Positions 1-8,900 of a DNA stretch of 64,000 bases are shown here, in pieces. The translations under genes and the position numbers were made by a program. The notes below the pieces were generated by a model. It did not search any database, was not told where the DNA came from, and was given only the letters and a program-made list of their open reading frames with translations. The number at the start of each line of letters is the position of its first letter. The first letter of the stretch is position 1. Source of the DNA: CAZFLM01 sp964519955 (GTDB lineage Bacteria; Armatimonadota; Chthonomonadetes; Chthonomonadales; CAJBBX01). The stretch is taken from the NCBI GenBank assembly GCA_964519955.1, contig CAZFLM010000007.1:77378-141377 (forward strand), read 5' to 3'.

Positions 1-244
1 CCAGCACGTCGGCCTGCGTCTCCGCATCGGCCTCGCGCAGCCAAGCGAAGTCCGTCTCGCTGACCCCGAGCAGGCGAGAGTATGCGCGGAACACCAGCGC
101 GTTGACCGCCCGCCGCTCGGGGTCGAACCACATCTCGATGTGGTCGTTCAGCACGACATGCTGCGAGGGCACATCCTGCTGCTCACCAAAGGCGACGGTC
201 AGCACATCGTCGCCGGCGTCGTATGCGAGCTGGAACGAGGTCAT
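1..244 (-). CDS. Small protein resembling the DUF2283 family (cut by window edge)
   Basis: Read from an ATG at 244 towards the left edge, this gives 81 codons without a stop, so the 3' end lies outside the window. The N-terminus begins MTSFQLAYDAGDDVLTVAFG and then alternates short strands with acidic turns (for example HIEMWFDPE). The 'YD..DDVL.V.FG' opening resembles DUF2283 proteins, small proteins of unknown function that are sometimes found near toxin-antitoxin genes. A C-terminal helical part (LLGVSETDFAWLREAD) follows. The upstream bases (CGGAGGGTGC before the ATG) give a reasonable ribosome site. The family assignment is a pattern match by eye only, and no function is proposed. Confidence 0.6.
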   Translation of the reverse strand, partial: MTSFQLAYDAGDDVLTVAFGEQQDVPSQHVVLNDHIEMWFDPERRAVNALVFRAYSRLLGVSETDFAWLREADAETQADVL

Positions 245-319
245 GCACCCTCCGGGCGTTCGCTCGGCCAGTGTAGCACCCGGCCCGCGGGGTGTCAACG
301 GCGCGGCCTGGAGCTACAA

Positions 320-1240
320 CTACCCCTCGGATTCCGGCGCCTCCGTGCGCCGCACCGCGTGGCCGCCGAACTCGCTGCGCAGCGCCGCGATGACCCGCGC
401 GGAGTAGGAGTCGTCCTGCCGCGAGGCGAGACGCGCCAGCAAGGAGAGCGTGAGCACCGGGGCGGGCACGTTCAGGTCGACTGCCTCTTGCACGGTCCAC
501 CGTCCCTCGCCGCTGTCCTCCACGTAGCCGCGCAGCGCCGCCAGGTCGGATCCGCCGTTCTCGAACGCGCGCTCGGCCAGCTCCAGCAACCACGAGCGCA
601 CGACGCTGCCATGGTTCCACAGGCTCGCGATGGCGCCGAGGTCGTAGTCGTAGCCGGACGCATGCAGGATCTCGAAGCCCTCGCCGTACGCCTGCAGCAT
701 GCCGTACTCGATGCCGTTGTGGATCATCTTGGCGAAGTGGCCCGCGCCGGACTCCCCGAGGTAGGCGCACCCGCCCTCCGGCGCGAGCGTCCGCAGGATC
801 GGCTCAACGCGCTCGTACGCCGCGCGCGCGCCGCCCACCATGAGGCAGTAGCCGTTCGCCAGCCCCCAGACGCCGCCGCTCGTGCCCACGTCGAGGTAGT
901 CGACGCCAGCCGCGCGCAGGTCCTCGGCTCGACGGCGCGAGTCCTTGTAGTTCGAGTTGCCCCCGTCGATGAGCACGTCGCCCGCACCGAGGCACGTCCC
1001 CACCTCGGCGATCGTGGAGTCGACCGCATCGCCGCAGGGGACCATCATCCAGATGACGCGCGGGGCAGAGAGGCGGACGCCGACATCCTGCAGCGAGGAA
1101 GCGCCGATGGCCCCCGCCGCCACCGCGGCGTCGACGGCCTCCGGCCCGAGGTCGTAGGCGACGACCGAGTGGCCGCCCGCGAGGAGCCGGCGCGTCATGT
1201 TGAGCCCCATGCGGCCGAGACCGACCATGCCGAGCTGCAT
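320..1240 (-). CDS. gnd: 6-phosphogluconate dehydrogenase, decarboxylating (short form)
   Basis: 306 residues. Oxidises 6-phosphogluconate to ribulose 5-phosphate and CO2 in the pentose phosphate pathway, in the cytoplasm. The N-terminal Rossmann motif is GMVGLGRMGLNM (residues 4-15). The substrate motif DGGNSNYKDS, the GTSGGVWG loop and the catalytic-helix segment HFAKMIHNGIEYGMLQAYGEG are all present. The length fits the short roughly 300-residue, usually NAD-preferring class rather than the 470-residue enzyme. The ATG at 1240 is preferred because GAGGTGG lies just upstream and the glycine motif then starts at residue 5. It follows the SDR gene by 13 bases on the same strand, so the two are probably co-transcribed, perhaps for sugar-acid use. 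The C-terminus is intact. Confidence 0.93.
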   Translation of the reverse strand: MQLGMVGLGRMGLNMTRRLLAGGHSVVAYDLGPEAVDAAVAAGAIGASSLQDVGVRLSAPRVIWMMVPCGDAVDSTIAEVGTCLGAGDVLIDGGNSNYKDSRRRAEDLRAAGVDYLDVGTSGGVWGLANGYCLMVGGARAAYERVEPILRTLAPEGGCAYLGESGAGHFAKMIHNGIEYGMLQAYGEGFEILHASGYDYDLGAIASLWNHGSVVRSWLLELAERAFENGGSDLAALRGYVEDSGEGRWTVQEAVDLNVPAPVLTLSLLARLASRQDDSYSARVIAALRSEFGGHAVRRTEAPESEG

Positions 1241-1253
1241 CGCTAGGGCCACC

Positions 1254-2048
1254 TCATGAGGGCATCTGGCAGGCGCCGCCATCGACCAGCAGCGAGACGC
1301 CAGTGATGTAGCTCGCCCGCTCGGACGCAAGAAACACGGCGGCGGCGGCGATCTCGCGCGGGTCTGCGATCCGGCCGATCGGCGCGGCCCTGGCCGTGGC
1401 GGCCAGCGCGGCCTCGACAGAGATGCCGAGGCGCTCGGAGCGGACGCGCGCCAGGTGGTGAGCGCGGTCGGTGAGGGTGTTGCCGGGCAAGACCGCATTG
1501 ACCAGTACACCGTCGCCCGCGAGCTGATTCGAGAGCGTCCGCGTGAGTGCCGAGAGGCCCGCGCGGAGCGTGCTGGAGATGGTCAGGTCGTCGGCAGGCT
1601 GCTTGGCGACCAGCGAGGTCACGTGGATGATGCGGCCCCAGCGCCTCTCGCGCATCGCGGGCGCCACGAGGTTGCAGAGGCGCACCACGTTCATTAGGGT
1701 CGACTGGACGCCGGCCTCCCACTGCGCGTCGCTCAGGTCCAGGAACCGCGCCGCGGGAGGGCCGCCGGTGTTCGTCACCAGGATGTCGACCGGGCCCAAC
1801 CGGCGCACCGTCTCAGCGTGCCAGGCCTCGAGGTCGCCCGCGCTGGCAACGTCGGCGGTCAGCGCGCACACCGCATCGGCCCCCGCGATGCCCTCAAGGT
1901 CGGCCCGAGCCGAGGCCAGAGCGTCCGCGCCTCGCGCACAGATCGAAACGCGGCAGCCCTCCTCGGCGAGGCCCTTGGCGATGGCGCGGCCGATGCCCTT
2001 CGAGGCGGCGGCGACCATCGCGACGCGCCCAGCAATGCCTAGCTCCAT
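1254..2048 (-). CDS. SDR-family oxidoreductase with altered active site
   Basis: 264 residues with a short-chain dehydrogenase fold: nucleotide-binding turn AAASKGIGRAIA near residue 14, NTGGPP where classical members have NNAG, and the C-terminal FLASERASYITG..LLVDGG segment. The catalytic YxxxK of classical SDRs is not found. The segment that should hold it reads TISSTLRAGLSALTRTL, which aligns Ser with Tyr and Arg with Lys. This matches a known BKR-like SDR subgroup with an imperfect catalytic tetrad, so ordinary dehydrogenase chemistry should not be assumed. The start ATG has GAGGAG 8 bases upstream. It is the first gene of a likely two-gene unit with the 6-phosphogluconate dehydrogenase gene. 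Substrate unknown. Confidence 0.88.
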   Translation of the reverse strand: MELGIAGRVAMVAAASKGIGRAIAKGLAEEGCRVSICARGADALASARADLEGIAGADAVCALTADVASAGDLEAWHAETVRRLGPVDILVTNTGGPPAARFLDLSDAQWEAGVQSTLMNVVRLCNLVAPAMRERRWGRIIHVTSLVAKQPADDLTISSTLRAGLSALTRTLSNQLAGDGVLVNAVLPGNTLTDRAHHLARVRSERLGISVEAALAATARAAPIGRIADPREIAAAAVFLASERASYITGVSLLVDGGACQMPS

Positions 2049-2082
2049 GGCGCGGCTCCTCGACCGGGACCAAACAGTGGGG

Positions 2083-2784
2083 CTACTTCCACGTGTCGGG
2101 CTTCTTCAGCAGTTCGTCGGCCTGCGTGAAGCTCTGCAGCACGGCGATCTTGTCGTTGGGTTTGAGCAGGATGAACGTGGGCGTGCTGGTGACATGGGCG
2201 TCGGCAGCCAGCTTGTCTTGCGCAGTTGTATCCTTGACCGCCTGCGCTCCCTGGAAGTAGGCGGTGAAGCGCATCATGTCCAGGCCCAGGCCGCCGGCGA
2301 TCTCCTTCAGGGTCTTCTTCACGTCGTCCGGATCCATCGCTTCCCAGGTCTGCTGAGAGGAGAACACCTTCTTGTGCATCTCCCAGAACTTGCCCTGGAC
2401 CTGAGCCGCAGCCACGGCCTGGGCCAGGGTGGGCGAGTGGTAGTGCGCGCGAGAGATCTTGACGTGGTGGAACACGTAGTTCATCTTGTCGGCGTACTGC
2501 TTCAGCATCTTCTCGACGCCAGGTTCGGATGCGCGGCACGAAGCGCACATGTAGTCGCCGAACTCCACGAGCGTGTACGGCGCGTCTGCCCGACCGAGGA
2601 TGGGAGTGCCCTTCGGCATCAGCAGGGGCCGCATCGTCGCGTCCTTCCGGAAGTCCGGCGGCGGCACTGGCGGTGGGTTGACTCCGCCTTCGCCTCCCCT
2701 GGTGGCCAACAAGGTGACACCCACCAACACGATGGCAACCAGTACAATCCCGAGGAAGACCTTCATTTCGCCGGATGATTTCAC
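2083..2784 (-). CDS. DsbA-like thioredoxin-fold protein, membrane anchored
   Basis: 233 residues from a GTG start at 2784. An N-terminal membrane anchor (VFLGIVLVAIVLVGVTLLA) is followed by a proline-rich linker and a DsbA-like domain with the active site YMCASCRAS (CxxC = CASC) and the cis-proline loop TSTPTFIL. The role is to donate or shuffle disulfides in exported proteins. The start codon overlaps the stop of the VKOR gene as GTGA, and AAGGAG lies 11 bases upstream, so the GTG is preferred over the internal ATG at 2766 (227 residues), which has no ribosome site. Coupling to VKOR fits re-oxidation of this protein by VKOR, as in other bacterial VKOR-Dsb systems. Redox direction is inferred from the family. 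Confidence 0.9.
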   Translation of the reverse strand: MKSSGEMKVFLGIVLVAIVLVGVTLLATRGGEGGVNPPPVPPPDFRKDATMRPLLMPKGTPILGRADAPYTLVEFGDYMCASCRASEPGVEKMLKQYADKMNYVFHHVKISRAHYHSPTLAQAVAAAQVQGKFWEMHKKVFSSQQTWEAMDPDDVKKTLKEIAGGLGLDMMRFTAYFQGAQAVKDTTAQDKLAADAHVTSTPTFILLKPNDKIAVLQSFTQADELLKKPDTWK

Positions 2785-3257
2785 GAGACCGAGCACTCCT
2801 TCTGGCCGCCTCGGAGCCCACGCCGCTCGAAGCTGAGTGTGATGAAGAGAGCAACCACCAGCAGGGCCGACGTGACGCACCATGAACACCACGCATGGAT
2901 GACGTAGGCCTCGAGGTAGGTCAGATAGGCCGAAGCCACGATGCCGCCCGCAGCCATCAGCCACTGGAGCAGGCCGAGCCGTTGCGCCGCGGCCTCCGAC
3001 GGGTTCGCGGCTCGCACGAATGCCAACCCGGCCATCGCGACGTACATCGCCAGGCCGAACGCCGCCGTCGGGATCGAGGAGAGGAAGGGCAATCCGAAGC
3101 CGCTCGCCGTGTAGTGCGCATTCACCTCGTCGCAGCCGTGCAGCGGGCCGCACTGCATCGCCATGATGCGGAAGTGGACCAGCGTCAGGTACCCGGCAAC
3201 GCACATGCCGAGCAGCGACAACACGAACGTGATGCGGTTGGTGGTAACGTAGCTCAT
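2781..3257 (-). CDS. Vitamin K epoxide reductase (VKOR) family protein
   Basis: 158 residues, four predicted membrane helices. VKOR proteins replace DsbB in many bacteria: they pass electrons from the periplasmic disulfide donor to quinone. The two cysteine pairs are visible, C36 and C42 in the loop CGPLHGC, and the quinone-side C124-x2-C127 (CSWC). A Ser/Thr-rich region precedes helix 2 as usual. The ATG at 3257 is preceded by a TATACT hexamer only seven bases away and has no ribosome site, so the mRNA may be leaderless. It is coupled to the downstream DsbA-like gene by a 4-base overlap. A fused thioredoxin domain, common in other VKORs, is instead encoded as this separate protein. Confidence 0.92.
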   Translation of the reverse strand: MSYVTTNRITFVLSLLGMCVAGYLTLVHFRIMAMQCGPLHGCDEVNAHYTASGFGLPFLSSIPTAAFGLAMYVAMAGLAFVRAANPSEAAAQRLGLLQWLMAAGGIVASAYLTYLEAYVIHAWCSWCVTSALLVVALFITLSFERRGLRGGQKECSVS

Positions 3258-3264
3258 CGCGCGT

Positions 3265-3270
3265 AGTATA
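3265..3270 (-). promoter_or_regulatory. -10 element of a possible leaderless VKOR-DsbA promoter
   Basis: On the minus strand the hexamer TATACT ends seven bases before the ATG at 3257, which would place the transcription start on or next to the A of the start codon. No Shine-Dalgarno sequence exists between them. No convincing -35 hexamer is seen 16-18 bases upstream, so this rests on the -10 match and its spacing only. The same hexamer occurs in the strong PadR promoter at 15213-15218. Confidence 0.45.
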
Positions 3271-3285
3271 CCCAGACGAGCGCGC

Positions 3286-4266
3286 CTATCCGGGCTTGCC
3301 CCCCGGCGGCGGCGTCTTGTCCTTGCCAGGCTCGGCGGGAGGAGCGCCGCCTTGCTCCGGCGGGGGCGCCATCTTGCCCTTCTCGCCGCCGGCGCCGGCC
3401 GCGGGCTTCTCCTCCTCGTCGTCGACGGGCATGGTGATCTTGCCGCCCTTCGTCTGAAGGCGCTCGTCCCCTTCTTTCGTGTAGATGGTGACGTCGTTGT
3501 TCGTATCGCCCTTCTGGCCCTTCGTGTCCTCCCAGTGCACCGGCCCGCGCAGGATCACCTTCTCCTCGACGCCGAACCACTCCGCCTTCTCGGCGTAGAG
3601 GGTGCGCGTCTTGTCGGAGAGCTTCTGCACCGCCTTGAAGCTGCCGGTGAGGACCGCGTGCTTCACCGTCCTGGCGTAGCTGTACTCCAGCCGCTCACAC
3701 GTCACGTCCACCGGGTGGCGGCGCGCCTCTGCCGCCGTCTCACCGTCCTTGCCGGGCTCGCCTTTCTTGGCGGGCTCCGTCGCCTTGGCGGCGCCCGGTG
3801 CGGCAGGCGCAGGCGCGGGCGAGCCGCCCGCCGCTGGCGCTTCCTTCTCCTTCGGCTTGAGGGTAACGTGCACGGCGCCCGTCATGATGACGAGCTTCTT
3901 GTCCTTCGCGTACTGGATCTCAGCCTCGGTGGCCGTCGCATCCGCCTGCGGATCCGTCATCGTCAAGTCGCCGGACGCTTTGGCGATCTTCGTCTTGTCG
4001 TTCCACGTGAAGACCAGCGAATGGAGCACGGTTCCCTCGTCCGTGGTGACCTTGACGACCTTCGCCGAGCCCTCGCCGGTCTTGTCGCTGTGGACCGCCT
4101 CCTCGTACTCGATCGTCCACATGCGCGGCTGCTTGGCGGCGGCAGGAGCGGCGGGCGCGACGGGCGCCTTCGCGGCTCCGTCCTGGCGCGCCGCGGCGAG
4201 CGTCCCGGTGAGCAGGAGGGCCGCGCCGATCGCAACTGAGGCTCGCGAGATGGGGGCTAGCGTCAT
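3286..4266 (-). CDS. OstA/LptA-like periplasmic protein
   Basis: 326 residues with a signal peptide (VAIGAALLLTGTLAAA), an alanine/proline linker, then repeated strands of the OstA/LptA type: 'VHSDKTGEGSAKVVKV', 'AEIQYAKDKKLVIMTGAVHV', 'RLEYSYARTVKHAVLTGSFK' and 'AEKAEWFGVEEKVILRGPVHW'. Proteins of this fold form the bridge that carries lipopolysaccharide across the periplasm. A low-complexity insert rich in Ala/Pro/Lys/Glu lies near residues 155-185 and another at the C-terminus (residues 280-326). Its ATG overlaps the stop of the LptC-like gene (ATGA), which supports a joint role. No LptB, F or G gene is present here. Assignment as a functional LptA is inference; other organic-solvent-tolerance-fold proteins remain possible. 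Confidence 0.78.
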   Translation of the reverse strand: MTLAPISRASVAIGAALLLTGTLAAARQDGAAKAPVAPAAPAAAKQPRMWTIEYEEAVHSDKTGEGSAKVVKVTTDEGTVLHSLVFTWNDKTKIAKASGDLTMTDPQADATATEAEIQYAKDKKLVIMTGAVHVTLKPKEKEAPAAGGSPAPAPAAPGAAKATEPAKKGEPGKDGETAAEARRHPVDVTCERLEYSYARTVKHAVLTGSFKAVQKLSDKTRTLYAEKAEWFGVEEKVILRGPVHWEDTKGQKGDTNNDVTIYTKEGDERLQTKGGKITMPVDDEEEKPAAGAGGEKGKMAPPPEQGGAPPAEPGKDKTPPPGGKPG

Positions 4267-5036
4267 TCGAACGCCTCCGGGCCTTCGGAATCAGGTTGTA
4301 TACGCAAGTGCATCAGGCCTTTGTTCACCCGCAGAGTACGGGTCTTCAGATCGATATCGGCGCTCGAGGCGGTGTAGTCCAGGTTCCGGCGCGTGCCGGT
4401 CACCGGCCCCGTGCAGTGCACCCGCTCGTTCTCCACATCCCACGTGATAGCCGCGGCGCGCACCGGGTGGCCCTCGAAGACCCCCTCCGCACCGGCGGGG
4501 CACTGGATCATCCGCTCGCGAGGCGCATAGAGGAGCGACGGAGCCTTGAGCGTGTTCCGCTTGTACGTTCCGCTCGCACCCGAAGGGAACCGGATGAAGT
4601 CGTCGCGCTCCGACCAGATGCAGTCGGAGGACTCGATGCGGTCGCCGCGGGTCGAGACGAGCTGGATGCCGCCCGCAATGGTGAAGCTCCGCGCGGCCCG
4701 GTCGTAGACGGCGCTGTCGGCGCGGAACGTGGCGCGCTTCACGTGGCGCTCGTACAGCTCGCCGTCGCTGATGCCCGCCAACTCGACCTGGCGGAAGGCC
4801 TCGAGGTCGCCGCCGGGGTCGGCTCGCATGACGACCCGATGCGCTCGGAGGCGCCAATCCGGCTTGCCGCCGCTATTGCCGGCCATCGTGGCGTCGTCGA
4901 TCGCCAGCCGCACGCTGCCGCCGCCCGCCGCCAGGGCATCCTTCCGGGCCGGGTCGTATCGCTCCACGACGCGGAAGAGGAACCCGAGGGCCGTGATCGC
5001 CGCCAGCGCCAGCATCAGGTTGCGAGGTCGAAGCAT
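4263..5036 (-). CDS. lptC: LptC-like lipopolysaccharide export protein
   Basis: 257 residues: an N-terminal membrane anchor (LMLALAAITALGFLFRVV) and a periplasmic beta-rich domain with the strand pattern 'DWRLRAHRVVMRAD', 'RATFRADSAVYDRAARSFTIAGGIQL', 'IESSDCIWSERDD' and 'LDYTASSADIDLKTRTLRVNKG'. This is the LptC architecture, in which the inner-membrane-anchored jellyroll hands LPS to LptA. Its stop overlaps the start of the OstA-like gene by four bases. The chosen ATG lacks a good ribosome site, and no better in-frame start exists close by. The length is greater than the roughly 190 residues of the proteobacterial protein. Presence of the pair is one of the signs of an outer membrane. Confidence 0.78.
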   Translation of the reverse strand: MLRPRNLMLALAAITALGFLFRVVERYDPARKDALAAGGGSVRLAIDDATMAGNSGGKPDWRLRAHRVVMRADPGGDLEAFRQVELAGISDGELYERHVKRATFRADSAVYDRAARSFTIAGGIQLVSTRGDRIESSDCIWSERDDFIRFPSGASGTYKRNTLKAPSLLYAPRERMIQCPAGAEGVFEGHPVRAAAITWDVENERVHCTGPVTGTRRNLDYTASSADIDLKTRTLRVNKGLMHLRIQPDSEGPEAFE

Positions 5037-5171
5037 GGTGAGGTGCTATCCGGACGCGGCCCGCGCCGATGGACGCGAGAGGATGGGCGGGCCCGCCAAC
5101 GAATCGGCCCCTCGTCGCGGATGGACTCGCGGAATCGAGGGGCCGAAGCCTGGACCGAACGACGATGCGGA

Positions 5172-5702
5172 CTAGATCGGGCAGTCGAACACCGGCGCGC
5201 CGGGAGGTCCACCGTCCTGCGACAGCGTGACCGTGCCGAGGCTCTTGTCGCCCGCCGTCGGCAGCGTGCCCACGGACATCACGCAGGGAGCAGTGCCAGC
5301 CAGGTTCGTACGCGTGATCATGTATTCCTTGGTCGCGTACGTGTTCATGTTGGCGTTGAACCCGGTCGAAGGCGGGTTGACCCAGAACAGCTTGGTGCCG
5401 GCCGGGATGGCACTGAAGTAGAACCACCCGGTCGAGTTCGTCGTTGTGGTCGTGAGAGTCGTCCCATCGGATGACTTGAGATAGACGGTCGCCCCGGAGA
5501 CCGCAGCGCCACTGAGGTTGCCGACGACCTTACCGCAGAGGTTGGGCACCGTGCCCGTGGTGCCGCAGTCACCTGTTACTACCGTACCCCCGCCCCCGCC
5601 ACCGCCGCCGCAGCCAAGTTGAAGCGTCGCGGCCGCGAGACCAACGGTGAGCGCGAGGAGCGGGAGGCGCACCGGAAAGCCGGACGGTGCCCTTCGAGCC
5701 AT
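5172..5702 (-). CDS. Secreted lipoprotein with a carboxypeptidase-regulatory-like domain
   Basis: 176 residues. The signal LLALTVGLAAATLQLGCG ends in a lipobox-like LGC followed by a run of eight glycines. The mature part contains 'LCGKVVGNLSGAAVSGATVYLKSSDGTT' and 'TNSTGWFYFSAIPAGTKLFWV', the pattern of a carboxypeptidase-regulatory-like (transthyretin-type) beta sandwich. Several cysteines (CGTT, LCGK, APCV, FDCPI) could form disulfides, which fits the VKOR-DsbA genes nearby. The ATG at 5702 is chosen because AGGAGGAAGG lies just upstream and the signal peptide then starts directly; a longer reading to 5813 has no ribosome site. Binding partner unknown. Confidence 0.82.
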   Translation of the reverse strand: MARRAPSGFPVRLPLLALTVGLAAATLQLGCGGGGGGGGTVVTGDCGTTGTVPNLCGKVVGNLSGAAVSGATVYLKSSDGTTLTTTTTNSTGWFYFSAIPAGTKLFWVNPPSTGFNANMNTYATKEYMITRTNLAGTAPCVMSVGTLPTAGDKSLGTVTLSQDGGPPGAPVFDCPI

Positions 5703-5784
5703 AAGACCTTCCTCCTGACGTGCGAGAGACGCCATGATGCGTGTGGGGGAGCGCGGCGAGATTGAGACGTTCCGCCGCCGACCC

Positions 5785-5813
5785 ATTATACACTGCGAGC
5801 CCATGTTCCGCAA
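5785..5813 (-). promoter_or_regulatory. Putative promoter for the lipoprotein gene
   Basis: On the minus strand TTGCGG (5813-5808), 17 bases, then TATAAT (5790-5785). The -10 is a perfect consensus; the -35 matches only TTG. The predicted start lies about 75 bases before the ATG at 5702. Confidence 0.5.
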
Positions 5814-5935
5814 GCACTATTTGCAGGTGGGAAGCGTGACCGATCCGGAGCGGAGCAGGCTCGCGGCACGCGCCTATTACGGTCCGGCGCCGCCCCAGGG
5901 TTCCCGATACTCCACATCCGCCGGGGCGTGCCCCG

Positions 5936-8900
5936 CTACCGCCACTTGCTCCACTCGTCGGTGACGCGCGCCATCCACTCGCGCGCCAGGTCCTGCCGCG
6001 TGCCCACACGGTAGACGAAGGCCAGCAGGGCGATCCCGGCAACGAGCGAGGCCGTGGCGCTGCCCGCGTCGGCAACCCGCCCGCCGGCCAGGACCGCCGC
6101 GAACGCGAACGCATGCGCCGCCGCGCAGAACGCGAACGCGCGGATGCGGCGCGGAATGCCCCAGGCGAGCGCGCCGAGGCACTCAGCGATCAGCAGCACC
6201 GCGTGCCCGGAGGCCGCCGCCGTACCCCGCGTCTCGCAGAACGAGAGGAACGTCGGCGTCATCGTGGTCAGCAACCCGAGCCACCAGTGCCCGTTCGCCT
6301 GCCCGTCCTCGCGGCGTGCGCCGGCCATCTCGCCCAGCACGACCAGGTAGAGCCCGAGCGGCGCCAGATAGAGGTCCATCACGGAAGGCGCGATGCTGAC
6401 GTGGTCGTACAGCATCAGCCCGTAGGCGGCGAAGAACAGGCCGAACCCCGTGTGCGCATGGATGGGCGCCTGCTCGAACAGGTAGAGCCCGAGATAGACG
6501 GCCCCGGCCACGGCAAGCGCCAACACGGTGTAGACGCCCTGCCCTGGGGTTTGGACCGCGATCAGCCCAACCGCCGCCGCGCCCAGTGCAACCACCGCCG
6601 CCATGCCCTGCAGCACGTTCACGTGGCCGATCGGGTGGCCCGCCCTCACGACGACCCGGCCCGCCACCAGCCATACGGCGCCGGCCACCGCCATGCCGCA
6701 AGCCCAGCCGGGCGCCGACATGCCCGGGCGCACCGCCAGGCCGTAGCCCCAGGCCACGGTCAACACGGACGCAGCCAGCACCGTGCAGACGGGGCGGTCC
6801 GACTGGATCGCGGCGGCGACGAGCGCAAGGCCATACGCCGCGAGCGTCGCGATGACCGCCGGACGAATCACGCCGGGGTCCAGACCGCAGACCAGCGCAC
6901 CCGCCGCTCCGAGAGACGCCAGCGCCAGCAGCGTATCGCGCGCCTTGCACCTCGCCGCGTCCTCGCCGACGGGGAGCGACGACACGGAGACCGAGTAGAG
7001 CCCGGCGAAGCAGGGGAGCATCGCGAGCGCCCACCAGTCGACATGCGCCCGGCACCCGCCCGCCACGAGCGCGAACCACCCGGCGCATGCGAACACGGTG
7101 GCGGCGGACGCGAAGGCCGGCGTGCTGCGTGCCAAACGCATGTATGCCCACCAGCAGGCCGGCGCCGCTGCAGCGACGGCGAGGGAGGCGATGAGGCTGG
7201 CCCGCGTGCCCCCGCCGATGAACAGCGCGTGAGCCATGCCCACGACCACCAGTGCGGCGGCCACCTTGCCCAGCAACTCCGACGGCGGCGTCTCGGTGGC
7301 GGCGAGGACGGCGATCAGCACGCCGTACGCCAGCGACGCGACGCAGACGCCGAGGAGCGGGAGCGGCGCCGTCCACGAGGCAAGCGCGGCGCCCACCACG
7401 GCCAGCCAGATGCCGACCAGCGCCACGCTGCGGAACGGCTCGCGGTACAGGTCGCTGCCCTCGCGCGCAGGCAGCCGGCGAGCGGCCACCTCCAGCGCGG
7501 CGAAGGCCGGCAGCATCGACAGAGCAGACCACTCCGCCGAGGCGCCGGGTAGGAGAGCGTACGCCAGAGCATAGGCGGCGAGGAACGCGAGGGCCGCCAC
7601 GGGCGAGTAGGCCGCCTCGCCAAGCGCCCAGGCCGCGTACCCGAACCCGATGGCCGCCACCAGGAGCCCGGCCGCGGCGACCCACGCGACGGCATGGGCC
7701 GCCGACACGCTTGCCACGCCCGACAGCACGAGCAGCGGCAGGCAGCCGGCAGACAGCCAGAGGGCCACGTCGGCGCGCTCCTTGCGAGCGGCCGACGCCA
7801 GCGCCGCGCACCCGAAGAGGGGAAGGACGGCCGGCCACACGGCGGCCTCAGCGCGCCACGGCAGATCCGCCTCGCCGGCCAACTGGAGCCAGCCGCCGAA
7901 GACTGCGGCGTAAGCCAGCGCCAGAGGCCAGATGCTGGTTGACGCGCCGGGGACAAGCGCCAGCGCCGCGCAGCAAGCCGCGGCGACACCGGCGACCCAC
8001 GCAGGCGGCCCGAACATAACGGTGCTCGCCATCGCAGCAGCCGCGCAGCACGCCACGCCGGCCTCCAGTGGGATGCACCAGGGATGCTCCCGCCGCCTCG
8101 CCCCCAGCGCGTGGAGCGCACCGGCCCAGACCAGGCCCATGGCGGCGAGCACGGCGCCGTAGTCACGCCACTGAGCGAGGGCCCGGCTGGTCGACGCCCA
8201 TGGCGAATCCTGCGCCAGCAGCGAGAGGCCCACGACGGCCGCAGCCGCCCACGCCATGGCGTCCCAGCGGCCGACCGCGCGGAGCGCCACCACGGCGCCA
8301 AGTGCCGCAGCCAGCGCGTGCGGCAGGAGGGCGAACCAGTACGCCGTGCCGCTCGCCGCACTCAACTGGGCGAACAGGATGCCCGCGCCGACAGCCAACG
8401 CCGATGCCCTCAGCCACGGAGCGCCCGAGTCCGGTCCCTCGTCTCGGTCCTCGCGCAGCCCCACCCCAAGGGCAAGCCCCAGCAGGGCGAACGCGGCCAG
8501 GTCCAGCGAGATCGGCACCGATGCCCAATGCTGACTCACAACGAACAGGCGGTCGGTGCCGATGCCCAGCGCGAGTGCCGTGCATGCGGCCGAGCCGTAC
8601 ATGGCGAGCGGCTGGCCGCGCCGCAGCGCCGCCACCGCGACCAGCATCGAGCACAGCGCGAAGAGCGTCGTGACCTCGGGCCAGTCCGCGCCGACCAGCG
8701 GCACGCCCGTCAGCCCCAGGCCCCGAACCGCCGCGACGCAGCACGCCGCGATGGTCGCCGCGATGGCCGCGCGCTCGTAGGCCTGGCGCAGCCCGGAGGC
8801 CGCATCGTCCGTCGAGCCCACGGTGCGTGGCGCCGCCGAGGCCAGCCACCACAGCACGCCGAGCCCCGCCGCGGCGAGCCCTACCGGGTAGAGGGCAGCG

